Positions 37,504-52,500 are shown, numbered from the stretch's first letter. The stretch is 64,000 bases of DNA from Chrysomallon squamiferum (GCA_012295275.1 CM022665.1:11048976-11112975); one strand, 5' to 3'. Program-made: numbers and translations. The notes: a model not told the origin generated them from the letters alone.

Positions 37504-39034
37504 AAATAACTAGAATGAAATAGAGTAAGACAGGGAGATAGTTAGATTTAGAAAGACAGAGAGAGACGCAAATGTTCGCACGTATCCGTTTCCGAAAAAC
37601 TGAATGGCTAGGTCACCTTTTTATTTTAATTTCTGTGTGTGTGTGGATCTATGTGTGTATATATATATATATATGTGTTAAATCGTTTTGAGATATTTTA
37701 GCCGTACCAGATGAAGATGTCTCTAATGAATGAATAGAAAAATAAACCCAGGTGTTTATCTTTTCTTTTGTACCCTAGATATTATATATAAATCAAATAA
37801 TACCTTACTTATTTTGTCAGGTATGTTTTATTTATTTACATTATTATTATTATTATTTTTAAAATTCTTATATAAATTGAAAAGGCCTATTTTTTTTTCT
37901 TGCTTCTTTTATCAATGGATAAACATTTGTATATCGTATTGAATAGCCTAGCTGTTTTGATGGATGGAGAATCTACATCGCTGGCGTCAAAGGATTTCGT
38001 CTTTGAAAGAAATAAACGGAACCCTGTTGTAAAAAAGAAAGGTTTAATGGTCGCTTCGAGGATACTTTTCACATGAATATCTGACACATGTAATCCGGGG
38101 TCGCTGGGCTTTCAGTTTGCTCATCCAACTATCAAATTGAAACCGTTGGCCGTTAGTGCCGAAGAGGAACGTTTAGAAATAGGATGTGTATGTTTGTTAT
38201 TACATTTTCATCTCAGTAATGATCTATTAATACGAACGTTTCAAAGAATCCGCGGCGCGTATACGTCTTCTTCCCAGAATCCCGTTCACTCGCAACAAAA
38301 GGGATAGAGGTTTTCTGGTTTGGCTTGACCTGATACGGGGATCTGTATCTTTTTTTCTTTTCTTTTTTGTCATTTATTGTTTGATGGATTGCTTGAAATG
38401 AGGTGAATAAACGGTTTCTGACGGCACAAAGAGAAACTATACACCTCTATTTTACCAAATTTCCATTACCGTTAAACGTATTCGGTTTCCACTATTTGTC
38501 ACCTGTACAGATAACGTTGTGTTGTGGCCGTACTTCTAGATGACTTTACACTTCATAATAAACATGTTTACTTGTTGTTAAGGTCAAACCAAATTTCTTT
38601 CTTCCTTCAGATGTTGTGAGATGGTGGAAACAAGTATAGAAGTGGGAAATAAATTTAGAAGTCAGAATCATTAATTAGGAAGTATAGTTAATTAATACTG
38701 TTTTTGTTGTTGTTATCTTCATCATCATCATCATTACATTGTTATTATTATTATTGTTACGATTGGTGTTTTAAGTGATGACTGGTTCAGTATTTGTTTA
38801 ACAATATCTTAACATGTCGTATTGTTAACCATTATTTAGAATCAAATAAAAGTATTTATTTTGCTTTTGTTATTCTTTTTTGTGTTGTTTAGTTTCGTTG
38901 TTGTTTTGGCGGGATGTGTAATATAACAGAGGAAACCATCATCATCACAGCCATGCCCTTAATACTGAATAGCACAAAGTTATCTTTTATTAATACCTTC
39001 TGTTATTTAGAAAGATTTATAATATTTCCTTTAA

Positions 39035-39130
39035 AAAATTAGCTGAGGATTACTGGAAGGAACGGGAAATAATCCAATGGAATGTGCAGGTGCATTATCC
39101 TAAAACCCATTACGTTAACTACCATTTTAA
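39035..39130 (-). mobile_element. Possible fragment of SINE-like repeat
   Basis: TTACTGGAAGGAACGGGAAA followed by TAATCCAATGGAA resembles the family segment that precedes the tRNA-like end. What follows is too diverged to confirm. Confidence 0.35.
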
Positions 39131-40844
39131 CGCCATAACCAGTGTGTCACGTTCTGTGCTGTTATTTATTTATTTTTTTATTTATTTGTTTGTTTAATTA
39201 TTACTATAATCATCATCATCATTATTGCTGTCGTTACTATTATTATATCTTTATTGCAAGAAAACAGTCCCTGCTTCGTAATGTACCTAGCCACACATAT
39301 ACACACACAGCAGTCATACAGAATTATTAACTAATCGCAAGCATTAGACAAAATGATATGTTATCCATCATCACAGTAATTGCTTCTGTGAGAAGGCATC
39401 TTCTCGAGGTCAATTACAAATCGGGTTTCAATCTCAAATCTTAATAAGCTTGAAGCAACGCAGTAGAGTGATGAATAATATTCCTCTTGGATTTTCCCCA
39501 TTTCCTTTCCCTCGATGACCTCTTGTTGTCTCTGATGCCCATCTTCTTTTCACTTGATCGGACACAGATCAAACTTCAGTCGTTGAACAAGGACAGATGG
39601 ACAGGGTATTAGCATCATCGGTGAAACACGCTGTATTAGTTGCCAGTCCTTCCCGGATTACACAATTTTATTGGGAGACGTGAAAGGGACAACACCGGTT
39701 TATGGAAAGACAATGACGACATCGAATAAGCAACAAAGCTCGGTTTCCGAGACGCTGGTTTCCAATAATAGCGCGTGTGAAGTGTATTTGGGTTCGGCAT
39801 ATGGCGACCGCGCTCGTGCCCGATGTTTCTTGGGATTCGTTGAGTGTTTGACCTGTCACTTGTAGCTATGACCTTTTGTTGTTGCTTGGTGTCATCTCTT
39901 CCACTCGATTTGGCTAAAATCACTCCTTGCAACGAAGATGCGAGGCGGACTTAAGATTACCATCACATTAAGTATGGTTAATAAATGATGTGCCATTTCA
40001 CTTGTTATAAGGCTCATTCTAGAATCAATCAAAGATTGAGACAAGATGTAAATATAAAAATTAATCTGAAATGTTAAGATAATGAATAATTATGCAAGAT
40101 AAACAACACTTAAGTGTTCATAATGTTTTTCTGATCGAATAATTTGGTTATTTTAGTAAGACAAACAAATCATTGATAACATATTCAAATTTAGATCGTT
40201 GAAAGACCTTTGGTAAAATTTTAATTCTTTTTTCAATAACTTTCTAGCAAATACTCTAAGTAAATTTATTATAACTACATGTATAATGTAAGTTATAATT
40301 AAATGAGAGGAATTCATAAACACTATAAACTTTATTTTAACAAATTCATGTAATATAGTCTCTTTTGAACGGACACGTCTAAGACAGACTGTCATTCCAA
40401 AACAGTGTTAGAATTAAGCAAAGATAAAATGTTGTAGAGATCATTCATCAGCATAGCGAGGCGATCGCACCACCTGTCAGTCTGTATACCGATGTTTAAC
40501 CACCAAACAACTAGTTCTGCATCAGTAGTTCCATTACAGGCATCTCATTTTTAATACATGTAGCTGAATTATACTGCGTCTAGTTTACCGATTTCAATCT
40601 GTTTCAGATGCATTATAAAATCAGTTTATACTGGGTGATTGCTTTTTAGATAAAGATGTATTTTATCAACTGTTATAAAATAATGGTACATTTAGTGGCT
40701 GTATAAGATCTGTACATAAAGGATTAATTAATTAACAGTTTTAAATAATATCGATAATATGGTATAGAACTATATTATTCTAAGCTGCTATTCCTAATCT
40801 ACTATTCTACAGTTAACTACTATTACAGCTACTACTATCACCAC

Positions 40845-40917
40845 TATGTTGTTGCTGCTGCTACTACTACTGTATTGCTGCCGCCGCCATCATCATCATC
40901 ATCATCATCATCATCAT
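40845..40917. repeat. Mixed trinucleotide repeats
   Basis: TTGCTGCTGCTACTACTAC, GCCGCCGCC and about nine ATC units. Confidence 0.9.
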
Positions 40918-42224
40918 AAAGTACGACAGAACAAAGCGCATTAAGTCAAGTGCTCGTGTTCTTGTACGGTTTAAAACAACAGATAACCAAATGGATAATC
41001 TACACAGGTATCAAATTATTAATATTTCATTTATGACAATAACTGGGGAAAAAATAATCCCTGAGTAATAAATAATATTATGTGAAATTACTTCATATAT
41101 CATAGCCAGACATATCTGTTCACTTTATTTCATATAATCCATCAAACATTAAAAGACAAAAATAGGATACAGATCTTTATTTCAGGTCGACACAAAACTA
41201 TAAATAATGTATTCTTTTATTAACAGCTTATAGGAATCCTAAGAGATATGCATCATAAAGTCACTGAATTTCCACATGAATGTGCGTTCACTCTAAAAAA
41301 TAAAACAAGACTCATTAATCTCGGATATTTTAGAATTATATTTAGATAGCCACCTTTTGATGGTGGCATATTTTTAGCAAATAGTTTTATCTAATGTTTA
41401 TTGTTGTCTTGGATTTTTTGTTACAGTGAAAGTCAATGTTTTACAGATTATGCATTTTGATATAATCGCCCAATACGATAGGGAAATATGTATGTTTGTG
41501 CGTGCGTATGTATGTATTTAACAAACAAGCCCGCGTCTACAGTTAGCTTACCTGCAGTAGCGCACGTAGGCAGAATTTATAATTATTTACATTAAAGGCC
41601 CATAGTGAAATTTTACTCGGAATATAGTACGCTCCAGGTCTTTTCTATAGGCTAACGGAGTGTAGAAAACGGTAAATTTAAACCCAAACACGAAGGACGT
41701 GAATAAAAAACGAAAAATACAGAACTACATAACGTCTTCTTTTTTGTCATGATCTAACGGTCACGCTACAGTAATGTTTAACCGTGTCTTGGGCTGGTTT
41801 TTTTAACACTGATGTGCTAACTATCGAGTCTGCGTGGGCTACAGGCTATTAGAAACTTCACTTCATGTTAAATGATCAGCTAACGAACCCCATTACTTTT
41901 ATTCTGTCTGTCGGATTAAGATTTAAGCTGGCGTCTTTGGTTGCGATAAAACACCGAGAGTGTGTAATTATGTAGCTGTAGTAACGAACGATGATGCCCC
42001 GTGGGGAATATCTTCTTGTGGGAGGGTTCGGGGAATGTCGTGACGATTAGTCCTTAAGAGTTTTCAGTTTGTGAGTAACAATAGATTTGTTAAAAACGTT
42101 ACACAACACGACGATGTTTTACGTAGGAATGGTCCTTAGCTGTCCGCCTTTGAGTAACGAATTATTTATTTTTAAATATTTTACATATGGAATTTCTTAT
42201 AACAAACCTGGTGTATGCTTACAG

Positions 42225-42225
<1 letters not shown>

Positions 42226-42260
<35 letters not shown>
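42226..42260. repeat. (GT)n microsatellite
   Basis: Pure GT run of about 17 units. Confidence 0.95.
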
Positions 42261-43164
42261 TTTGATTTTACATGACATATTTATCATGTACAGTCTGATA
42301 TGATTTGACGTGTAACAGATACAATGTTTGAAATTATAATTCGTGAGACAAAATGATAATATCATGAATTTTTATTGATATATAACATGACATAATAATA
42401 TATGACTTCAACATTTAATATTGTATTTATGGCAATATATAGCTTGATGATTTTTTTATTTTTTTATTTTTATTCATGATTTTTATATCATTTGGTGAAT
42501 TTTTTTTTCTGTAACTTTACATAGTGACAGTTTTGATTGATTATAGATGATCTTCTGTGTAACGGATCAAATGACATTATGTAATATAATATTCTTTATT
42601 TAATGTGAAACTTTATGGTTTTGTAGCATGTGGTAATATAATATTCTACCATAATATAATATGGACCTATACAGTGTGCATGGTAGCTATGTTAACGTAT
42701 AATAATAATTTATAAAAGATAAAATATACTTTATATTTTACTCTTGCTATCGGCTTCTGTTATATGATATCGTGTCAAGCTTCATCCTTCTGTATCATTT
42801 CGTATTGTATTATAGTACACTGTACTGTACACTACCATATTGTGCTGAACTTCACTGCATTCATGTTGTATTGTATTCTGTAATATCGTGTTAATACTGT
42901 ATTTTATTTGGTTACGCCCCAGACCTCTCAAACAATAATAGACAAGATGAAAACAAATAGAAAAAGTGAAACACGTCTGACACTAGGCATCCTCTCGACC
43001 GCCCAGGGGCACAGACTGGTTTATATGAGGGGGGGCGGGTCACTTTAACACCTACAGCAGCCATTAAGTACGCGTCAGTACGAACTTTCTCATCACCCTG
43101 TCTTTTTTCTCAGTAACAAGTTTGTCACGGTCATTGATAAATGCATACATATATGTAGACGTTT

Positions 43165-43350
43165 AATATACACACAAATACAAATACATAAATGCATGGA
43201 TAGACATTCACAGAGACAAACAGACAGACATTCAGACAGATATACACATATATACATATACATACATACATACATACACACACACATCCATACACACACA
43301 TACACACACACACACACATACATACACACACACATACATACACATTTGCA
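43165..43350. repeat. CA/CATA-rich imperfect microsatellite
   Basis: Mixed ACATA, ACAC and CAGACA units that create spurious frames on the minus strand. Confidence 0.9.
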
Positions 43351-44277
43351 ATTATTTAAACCGAATTCCTAATGCACTGTAATAACAAGTTCATGAAAAG
43401 CTTTGGAAATTATTTCACGTTCTGATGGAAAAAACAAAACAAAAAACATTCGTTTAATTGCGAGGCTGACCCGCTGGTAATAGCTCAGTGACCGCTAACA
43501 TGACGAAATAACCATGACATTACGATACGGCAATACTTAATTGTCTCGTTGTGATGGTCTGTAAAAATAAAAGAATATTCGTTATTCTTGGCACGAAGTC
43601 AGGATCTTTGAGTTCGAAACCAGCAATAGAAAAAGAAATCAATTTTGCAAAGACATTTCGAATTACAATAGCAAAAAGTTTACCAGACGATTCCGGCTAA
43701 AACAATTTCATTGTCGCTTCCATCCGCGCATGACGTCGAATACAAAACATGAGCAGAATAAAGAGAAGAAGAATTATATGTAATCTTCGTTACTTGTTAA
43801 CCAAATTGATTTCGTTCATGCAGCTTTAGTTCCTTTTTATTTTCAATTTTCTTCCTCTTATTTGTTTTCTTTCAAAAAAAGATAGAAATAGTCACTAATA
43901 ATATGTATAATGGATTTTTGAAAATGAAGAACCTACGTAACATATATTTTGTTTTTATCAGTTTAATCATTTATGTCCTTCTAGTGGTTGTTGTTGTTTT
44001 TTTTTTTTTTTATAAAAATGTTCGAGAAGAGAAAATAACTATTTTTTGTTCAAGGGTAGATTTTTTTAATTATTATTACTTTTTTTAAAACCGGTCAAAT
44101 GTCAGTCTCGGTATGTATTTTTTTCAGAGGAGGTGATCGTTATTTCTGACACATCATTATCATCACTTTTTTCCTCTTTATTCTTTTTCTAAGAAAACGT
44201 TTGGTAAATGTTTACTAACACTGATTAAGAAGGTTACTTTATATTATATATATTACTACGAATGCCAAAATAGTTTG

Positions 44278-44313
<36 letters not shown>

Positions 44314-44748
44314 CAGTCAGTTTTTGTCTTCCATTTGTGAAATGCACCAAACAAGTAAATAGTATCTATATGCTTGAGAATCCTTGGACGCGCATGAACA
44401 CACACACTGAGAAAATCACTTTCTTTGAAAAGCATGTAAATCTCAGAATTACGGTTAATGGGACTAAATGTTTCTGGTGTAGCCTCTTGTAAACGTCTTC
44501 AGTTTCGGCTCGCTTATCGGTATATTATGTATAGAATTTCAATTCGGATATTTTTCAGCCATACAAAAGTATCTTCTGAAATCCCCTGGGCTAATAATGA
44601 AGGTCCATGTAAACAAATTAATTATTGAACGATAGCCAGAAGCAGACAGAAAAATAGATGGATAGACAAGCAGATAAAGACAGACAGACATATATAGAAA
44701 GACAGTATGAGAAACGGACTGAAAAAGAGAGAATAGGAACATATACAG

Positions 44749-44752
<4 letters not shown>

Positions 44753-44804
<52 letters not shown>
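44753..44804. repeat. (GA)n microsatellite
   Basis: Pure GA run of about 26 units. Confidence 0.95.
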
Positions 44805-44806
<2 letters not shown>

Positions 44807-44919
44807 GTCTATATACTATATATATATTATATAGAGTATCGCCACTAAAAATCTGTTTTAAACTGTATAAAGACTTCATTATTATATTCTAAATAATGGG
44901 TTGGTACTGCATATCCTTG

Positions 44920-45190
44920 TTCGAAGACAGATACAGTTTTACAGCAACATTTGTGTTAACTCACCAGTGTTGACAGGAAAATGCAGTTATATCTAATCAT
45001 ACTTTTTTTATATATAATATTGTTTGTTTATAGAAAAACACTGTTGTATCTAATCATACCCTTTTTCTATATACCATTTGTATTACCCACCACTGTCCAT
45101 AGACAAATACTGCTAAAATTAACTGTACAGTCTTTCCCGTGTTTTACTGTATCCACCGGCCATTGCTCGATGGAAAATATTCGCACATCG
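44920..45190. repeat. Minisatellite, unit about 55-70 bp, four copies
   Basis: GAAAATGCAGTTATATCTAA, GAAAAACACTGTTGTATCTA, GACAAATACTGCTAAAATTA and a final GGAAAATATTCG, interleaved with copies of ATTTGT..AACTCACCAGTGTT or CCCACCACTGTCCATAG. Confidence 0.75.
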
Positions 45191-46325
45191 TACGTAACTA
45201 TCGAGTCAGTTCTTCCTAATACTTAATACTATCTGTGTTGTATGGCGAACTGTGAAGCATTTCGCGACATTCTGAAGACTTGTGTTTATTCTAATAAATA
45301 TCTAGCATTCTAGACAGGGATGTGCTCTAGAATGTCCAAGACAAGAACTGTTTATTCTGGATTTTTTTTTTTTTATTACAGAAATAACACCCAGACGAAC
45401 CACTAACCTACTATGTGAGTGTTTCTAATACCAGAAAGAAAAAGAAAAAAAAAATCCAGTATCGTATAACAGTTCACTGACCTATGAAGATATCTCCCTT
45501 TCTCCTGTTCCGTTATTTATTTATTAAACACATTGTTATTGCCGTTACAGTATGAGTATATAAATAGTATTAGTTTAACAAGTGTTATCAAAAAAAAAAA
45601 AAAAAAAAAAAAAAATGATATATATATATTCAGCATATTATTAATCTGTGGTTAAATGTTATAGTACATACGGTTGAAAACCATGTATATGTGAAAGATG
45701 ATGCCAAGGACTATTATTGTCATCATTTTTTATAATATAGCATCACTGTAAATACAAATAATAATACTAGCAGAATAGTGGTAGTAGATGTAGTAATAGA
45801 ACTGGTAGTAAGAGTAACAGTAGCAGTAGTGACTGTAGTAAGTGTTACATAAGCAGCTGCAACACCAGTCGTAGTTGTAGTAGTAGCAGTTATAATAAAA
45901 ATACTACTTACATTTTTTTTTTAATACTGACATTATTACTGTTGTTCGTATTATTTTTTATTTTATTTTATTTTATTTTATTATTATTTTTTTATTTTTT
46001 TGGTGAATGCCCTCCAGAAGGACCGCATTTTTAAATATTCCGTGACGTTGGAAGACACAAGAGTAATGAGCATCGACGTGAATTTTAGAATTATTTGGAT
46101 AACTACCTTATATCTTTGGCATATTTTAGCGAGTGCTTAAATCACGAAGTGTGCAGCACCTGTTTCGTGGTCTCGTGGCTAAATCAATGGTAATCCAAAG
46201 AAATAACTTGGCAACGTTTTCTCAAAGTTACCTCTTACTTAAAGGGCAAAAGAAAATCACTGATGTCTTGTTTTAGTTATGCAGCCGAGGATGTTATTTT
46301 GATTTCGTTTCAGTTTATTTTAATT

Positions 46326-46327
<2 letters not shown>

Positions 46328-46362
<35 letters not shown>
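46328..46362. repeat. Poly(T) run
   Basis: Pure T tract of about 33 bases followed by AT-rich TTTTATTTAA repeats. Confidence 0.95.
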
Positions 46363-46367
<5 letters not shown>

Positions 46368-47989
46368 ATTTAATTTTATTTTACGATACTTTATTTTATT
46401 TATTTATATTTTTATTATTAAATCATTTTTGTTTTTTGTTTTGTTTTTTAAATAATATTCTGATTTCCGTTTACATCTTATTTATATAGTATATAGTATG
46501 TTAAATCCACAAATAATTAAACATTTTTACTATACGCATTTTTAGTGATCTAATATGCGTGCGTAGATATACAAATTCTGTGTATAATAAAACATAATTC
46601 ACGGACACGCACGTAATACGTACATATACCCGTATGTGTGTCTATATATATGTACATGGGTATGTATGGATGTAGTAGTATATAATGTACCAGTAATTCA
46701 GTATAACAATAACAAAACATGAGAAAAAAAAAATAAATAAAAAAAAAAATAAAAAAGGAAGAAACGAAGAGGACAAACATATTAAAATGCATAGTTCTAG
46801 CCCAGCTATACAAGTCGCATACCTGTGAAATAAATAACCCTCAGTTTGAGTCTACAAACAAAAAACATTGGTGGGAAAAGTACACCTTGTCTTATCCCAC
46901 TACGAAACAAAGTTCATTCTTGAGAATTAATCTTAATTAAAGTCAGTAACTCTATCAACATACAGATTAACGTGCTAACGAGTCGATTTCGTAAAATTCT
47001 GACATCGGTTCTTGCTCGCAGTGAAAACAACACAATATTTATTCATTTACAGTCCTAATAACGCAAGCAAGCAAAAAGCGCCAAATACCACAGGCGGCAA
47101 ACAAGCGACCCGTCTAGATTCTTCATCAGCTCATTCCACAGATTTCTGCCGTAAGAGCAAATTTGTGTCCTTTCTGTCCACTGCAAGCCTTGTTTGCGAA
47201 GGCAACACAAACTGTTTGACTCTCTTGTGATTTTCAGCACTCGAGTCTCACACACTTGTTTCATTCTTCGAGCGTTTTATTTTGACGCAAAGATGCGGAA
47301 AATGTTCGTAGTTTGTCCTTGTTTTTAGGGACGTTTACATGTTTAAGGCCGAAACAAATTTAACATTTGCTGTTGTAAAACAAAGCGGCATACCTGACGT
47401 TTTCATTTAATGAAGCTTTTCATGTGTACGTGTGCTACAAGAAACCGTATGAAGATATCGATTGCCTTTGAAGCGTCGTTTTTCGTTGTGGAAAATTAAA
47501 ATAATAAAGAATCAGTATATTATTTTCTTTCTGTATGTCATTAGAAACTTGTTCTCGGGTTATTTTAAGGATTCAGTTGATGGCTGCTGGCTTGGTTAGA
47601 TAAATATTAGAAAGACAAATAAATGATTAACTCCCTTTTCGAACTCTTTCATTTTTAGAAAACAGGAAACATTGAGTCGAAAAAAAAAGAAGACATATTG
47701 TTTTTACTTCTGCTGCTGCTGCTACTACTACTTTAATAATAATAACAACGATAACGACCACGACGGGAACAGTATAATAACTACAAACATCACCAACAAT
47801 AATAGTAACAACCGTAATAATAATAATAATAATAAGTACCAAACAACATCATAAACAATTTAAAAACTATTTGTTTCTGTTTTTCTCTCATTTTAAAATA
47901 AAATTGTTTTATTGGTCCTCTCATTTTTTTTTTTTTTTTTTTTTCTTGCATTTATTTATTTATTTTTTAAAACACATTTTTTTTTTTCT

Positions 47990-48150
47990 TTCATGCATAT
48001 ATTCAGGATCTCACTAATTTATCTCTATACCTAAACCTTGCATATATTCAGGATCTCACTAATATATCTCTATCTAAAACACATATTGTTTTTTTTTTCT
48101 TTCCTGCATATATTCAGGATCTCACTAACATATCTCTATACCTAAAACCC
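47990..48150 (+). repeat. Three-copy tandem repeat next to the LTR-like end
   Basis: TGCATATATTCAGGATCTCA, followed by CTAA-TATATCTCTA, occurs at 47994, 48039 and 48105 with only a few differences. Copies are spaced 45 and 66 bp apart; the longer spacing is a T-rich insertion. The near identity suggests a recent expansion. Confidence 0.85.
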
Positions 48151-48169
48151 TTTTTTTTTTTTTTTTTTT

Positions 48170-48262
48170 TTTGTTCAGTTGCTCAACGTCTCTGACTAGT
48201 TTGGCTTAATGCAGAGCTTACAACAGTTGGCGCCGAAAAGTGGGGACTGGTTCTGTTAAAAC
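48170..48262 (+). mobile_element. Possible end of an LTR retrotransposon with primer-binding site
   Basis: The sequence CAGAGCTTACAACA, a plausible LTR end, is followed two bases later by TGGCGCCGAAAAGTGGGGAC. This resembles the TGGCGCC...GTGGGG primer-binding sites of many retroelements. No matching second LTR, polyprotein code or polypurine tract was found nearby, so this would be only a decayed remnant. Confidence 0.35.
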
Positions 48263-49627
48263 CAGAATGAAATACGAGTGTGTAATCCAGCAGCTTCGTT
48301 AGACTGAAGTGGTTACAGGTTACACTCGACTTTGCGGTCCTCAACACCTGTGACTGACAGGCGCTTCAAATGCATGTATGATGGTCCAGGGGTTAAAAGC
48401 TTCATTTTTTGAAATTTCTGATCTCCTTTCCACTGATCAAACCAAGAAGACGGAAGTTTGAGTAATAAGAAAAAAATTCCTAGAGAGAGAGAGAAAAAAA
48501 AAAAAAAAGAAGAAGAAGAAAAAAAACGAGAGTGTGTATGTGTGATAATTTTTCTATCTTTATATATGTATATATATATATATTAAAAGAAACGGATTGT
48601 TGTTGTTGTTGTTATTTATGCACATATATCATAAATAAATAAATAAAGGAAAAAGATTTATATCATAATTTATTAATATTTTAATGTAATTAACTAGCTG
48701 TATGCATGCAATATCATAAATAATAAATATATTCTTTTTATAACTACGATTTCTTTTCGGTAATAAATTCAACATAAAAAAAAAAATAAGTAAAAAAAAA
48801 AAAAATAATAAAAGAAAAAGAAAAAGAAGGAGAAAAAAAAAAAAAAAAAAAAAGAAAGAAAAAGAAAAATAACCTTTGCGTTACATCGATCTCTTCAGAA
48901 ATATTATACATACACAAATAAACTATTGTATCCCAGCATTAGCTGTGTTGAGGTTAAGCTACAAGACTGAACTCCCCAAAGTTATTTAGATAGATATAAA
49001 TCTGCTACATAGTCTCTTTGTTTCTAGACAATTAGTTAATGAAGCTTTTCATATACCGCTAATTATTATTATTATTGTTGTTGTTGTTGTTGTTCATCAT
49101 CATCATCATCATCATTATTATTATGAAAAATAATAAAAAAATTAAAAACATTTTGTATCACTTTCTCAAACAATTCAGATTCCTGGATTGTTTGCCCAGT
49201 TTAGGCGTGCTTAACAACATTTTCCTCTGATTATTAGCACGTTACAATGTCCCGATCGGTCTCAGCTGTCATATAAAGAATGTTTAAAAGTAAACATTTT
49301 TAAAAAAGAGGTTATAATTCACACACAGAATACGTTCTACCGCTATATCTAAAAATACAATCAAGAAAAAACTTAGTCACTGTATACAACGGGATTCTTT
49401 GAAGTGATATTTCCATCAGTAATTTGATATTTTCATGCTGTGTTCTTTTGTGGTTTGTTTTCTGAGGATGTCGTGAAAATACATAAACACCTCAATTGTA
49501 TGTCTAGTTAACGTATCTTTTAGTTACTACTGACTAAATATTTTAGATTCTGTTCGCGAATACTCGCGCCTCCGTTATCTTGTGTCGAATGCCTGTTATA
49601 AAGATAAGGAATGTACATACATATATA

Positions 49628-49719
49628 TACATATATATATATATAAATATATATAAATATAAATATACACATACACACACACATTTATATACATATATGT
49701 ATGTGCGTATGTGTGTGCG

Positions 49720-49790
<71 letters not shown>
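49628..49790. repeat. (TA)n, (GT)-rich and (GA)n compound
   Basis: On the minus strand this is (CT)n running into (CA)4, CGCACACACATACGCACATA and TA repeats, the same order as the 37.2 kb array. The GA run is about 31 units. Confidence 0.95.
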
Positions 49791-49793
<3 letters not shown>

Positions 49794-51066
49794 TTAAAGC
49801 CATCATTTCATCCATGAGTACCCATGTTAACACACATCTTACAACTTGTATGAACTCAATACAACCTGTAATGTTTTTTTCACTGCATTTTATAATGATT
49901 AAATTTTTTAGCTAGTATCAGGATTTTGGAGATATTAATCATTATTTGCATAAATTTTAGAAACAGTCAAAATAGATAAATAGATCTGTTAGACGAAGAT
50001 ACACGTTTTTTCTTTTTTTTTTAAAAACAAGAAAAACGTTCTTTATAATATTGAACAAGACACAGAATAATAATCAACAAAAAGAACACGAGGGAAAATA
50101 AAAAATGTACTAGTGCATGAAAGGAAAGGAACAAATGGAAATGAAGAGCTCAATTCTACAATGACTAATGGACATGAAGTGTATATTATGTTAATAACAA
50201 CTGTCAGCAAAGAGCGTATAAAAACACCTGCGATGTGAAACGTATTTGTACGTGATTTTAAAATTGTTTTCTCTTTGAACGCAGCTGAATCACGGTCTTA
50301 AGAATAGAGTGTTCAGTGCACCTGTTGACCTTCTAGTAATCACTAGGTAACGCTGTAATATCTCCTTTAATACCCACCTAACAATACAAAACGGTATCCC
50401 GCTAGCAGTAACGTTCAACAATGGCCGCCACTATTCGACTGGTTGATAACGTCTGCTATTGATGAGAACGTTATACGCTTCTGTCTGTTGGTTTTGAAGC
50501 GGCTTGTTTCACAGTGTCCAGTCGCTTCATCATCATCATCTTTTTTTTTCCCCCTCTTTATCTGTCAGATCAGACTAGAATTTCAACACGAGTGTTTGAT
50601 AACAGTTTCTTTAAAATACAAAACCTTTATTATTTACGTTGTGGAAAACAAATAATAATAAAACGAAACTTACTGGCGTTTCCTATATTTGCACTTAGTA
50701 TTACAGTAAAATCAAAAGAAATGGGTTTTCTTTTCCTCTGAGTGGTTCACGTAGTACAGATCTTCCTCTTTTTCACAAATTTCTCATTTAGTTAAAAAAA
50801 AATAAATAAAATAAAAAAAAATAAAAGAGAAATTTGTCTGAAATTTTAAAAGTTATAACTTATTGTAAAAGATTGAAAGAAAGAGTAAAAACCTGTTAAT
50901 AATAATACAGTAGAAATCTAAATTAATGAACGAAAAAAATATGTGACTAATTTTATGTTAATGTTTAGATTGAATATACAGTTTAAATCTTAGTGTTCAG
51001 TTTGAAAATAATTTTTAATAAATGAGAATAAATTACAAAGGTTTTCATTTTGAACAGATTTACAAA

Positions 51067-51155
51067 TAATAATAATAATAATAATAAATAAAAATAATAA
51101 TAATAATAATCATAATCATAATCATAATCATACTACTACTACTACTAATAATAAT
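51067..51155. repeat. AAT/CATAAT/ACT repeats
   Basis: AAT units, then AATCAT hexamers and ACT units. Confidence 0.9.
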
Positions 51156-52354
51156 TAAATAAGTACAGGGATTATTCATTTATAACAGTATTTAGATTTA
51201 CTTTTAGCTCTCTTAACTAAGAAACTTTTATTTTTGTAACAGAGTACTGAACTGAAGCGTGATGTGTCGCTGGATCAATTCTTTTCATTGCGCCAATTTA
51301 TTTATTTGTGTGAAGAATAGTTCCATTCAGTCATTAGCATGTAATTATAATGATGATCGAATCATTCAGCTTCAGCTATTAGCTAAATACAATGCAAGAA
51401 GTGATATTTTATTTGTTAAAAATTAATATCAACATCAATATTCAAAAATTGCAAGCTAAGTTACAGTACTGATCATCGTGTACTGTCCTGAAAAAAACTG
51501 AATACTATTCTGATTTTTTAGAAAATTCTATACTATTCATCGTCAAACAGAAAAATTCCATTAAATCCAGTCTTAAGAGGATTTTTTCTTTTATTATGGA
51601 AATGTATGACACATTATGATGGTGACGGCTCACAAGCAAAAAGACAATGCCTGATAACAATTTATGTCAAAGCATATAATCTGATATTACTGTGCTCTTT
51701 ATATAACGAAGACAACGACGACGATAATAATCATAATAACGACGACAGTGCTGGAGATGATACTAACAGCAGGAGTTATGTAGATGACAAGATTTCGTTT
51801 TTATATATGTATAAGAAGTTTGGCTGCACTTGATTGTGATATATGATCATAATGATGAAGATGGTGATAATAATAAAAATAATAATAATAACAATAATAA
51901 TAATAATGAAGTTTATGATATCTTCACTAGATGATGATAATAATGATGACTATTATGAAGATAATGGTAATAACAATAACAACAACAATTATTTAATCAC
52001 ACGATGATAAAAGCAATAAAGGAAAACGCTTTCTAAATGCCAGACAAACATAATCGCAGTACTAAACAGACATTTTACTAGAAACACTGAAAATGCCACG
52101 AAGAACACATTTATTTATCTATCATAGTTTCGTCTGATCCATCCAGAACTGATTCCAGATGCAAATTCCTCTGTAATAACATAATGTAGACTATTACGAA
52201 AGTGCACAACCGTTTGGCTTTTAATTCCTCTTAATCCATTAATTTTGACTTCTGTCAGAATCGATTTGTGTTACAAAAGTAACACCTGTTTAGACTTAAA
52301 AATATCCAAAACGTTCTTGAAAAGATCATCTCTGGTGCAGTTTCATTTTCAAGA

Positions 52355-52500
52355 CAGAATATGCTGAATCAGGATAGAAGAGCCTATGCTGAACCAAGGG
52401 AGAGTGTATGCAGTAATCCAGGGAGATGATGGCAAAACGCTAATACAGAAGGATGAGTATACACTGATCCTTGGAGACGACGCATTCAGCTTGTGTCCCT
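52355..52500 (+). repeat. Degenerate minisatellite-like stretch
   Basis: ATGCTGAATCAGGATAGAAG, ATGCTGAACCAAGGGAGAGT, ATGCAGTAATCCAGGGAGAT and later ATACACTGATCCTTGGAGAC are related units of about 22-35 bp. The open frame 52386-52619 lies over them and may simply reflect the repeat. Confidence 0.5.

Noticed and set aside
39636-39932. Higher-GC patch with frames on both strands
   Set aside because: No motif, splice site or repeat recognised; both frames are short and uninformative.
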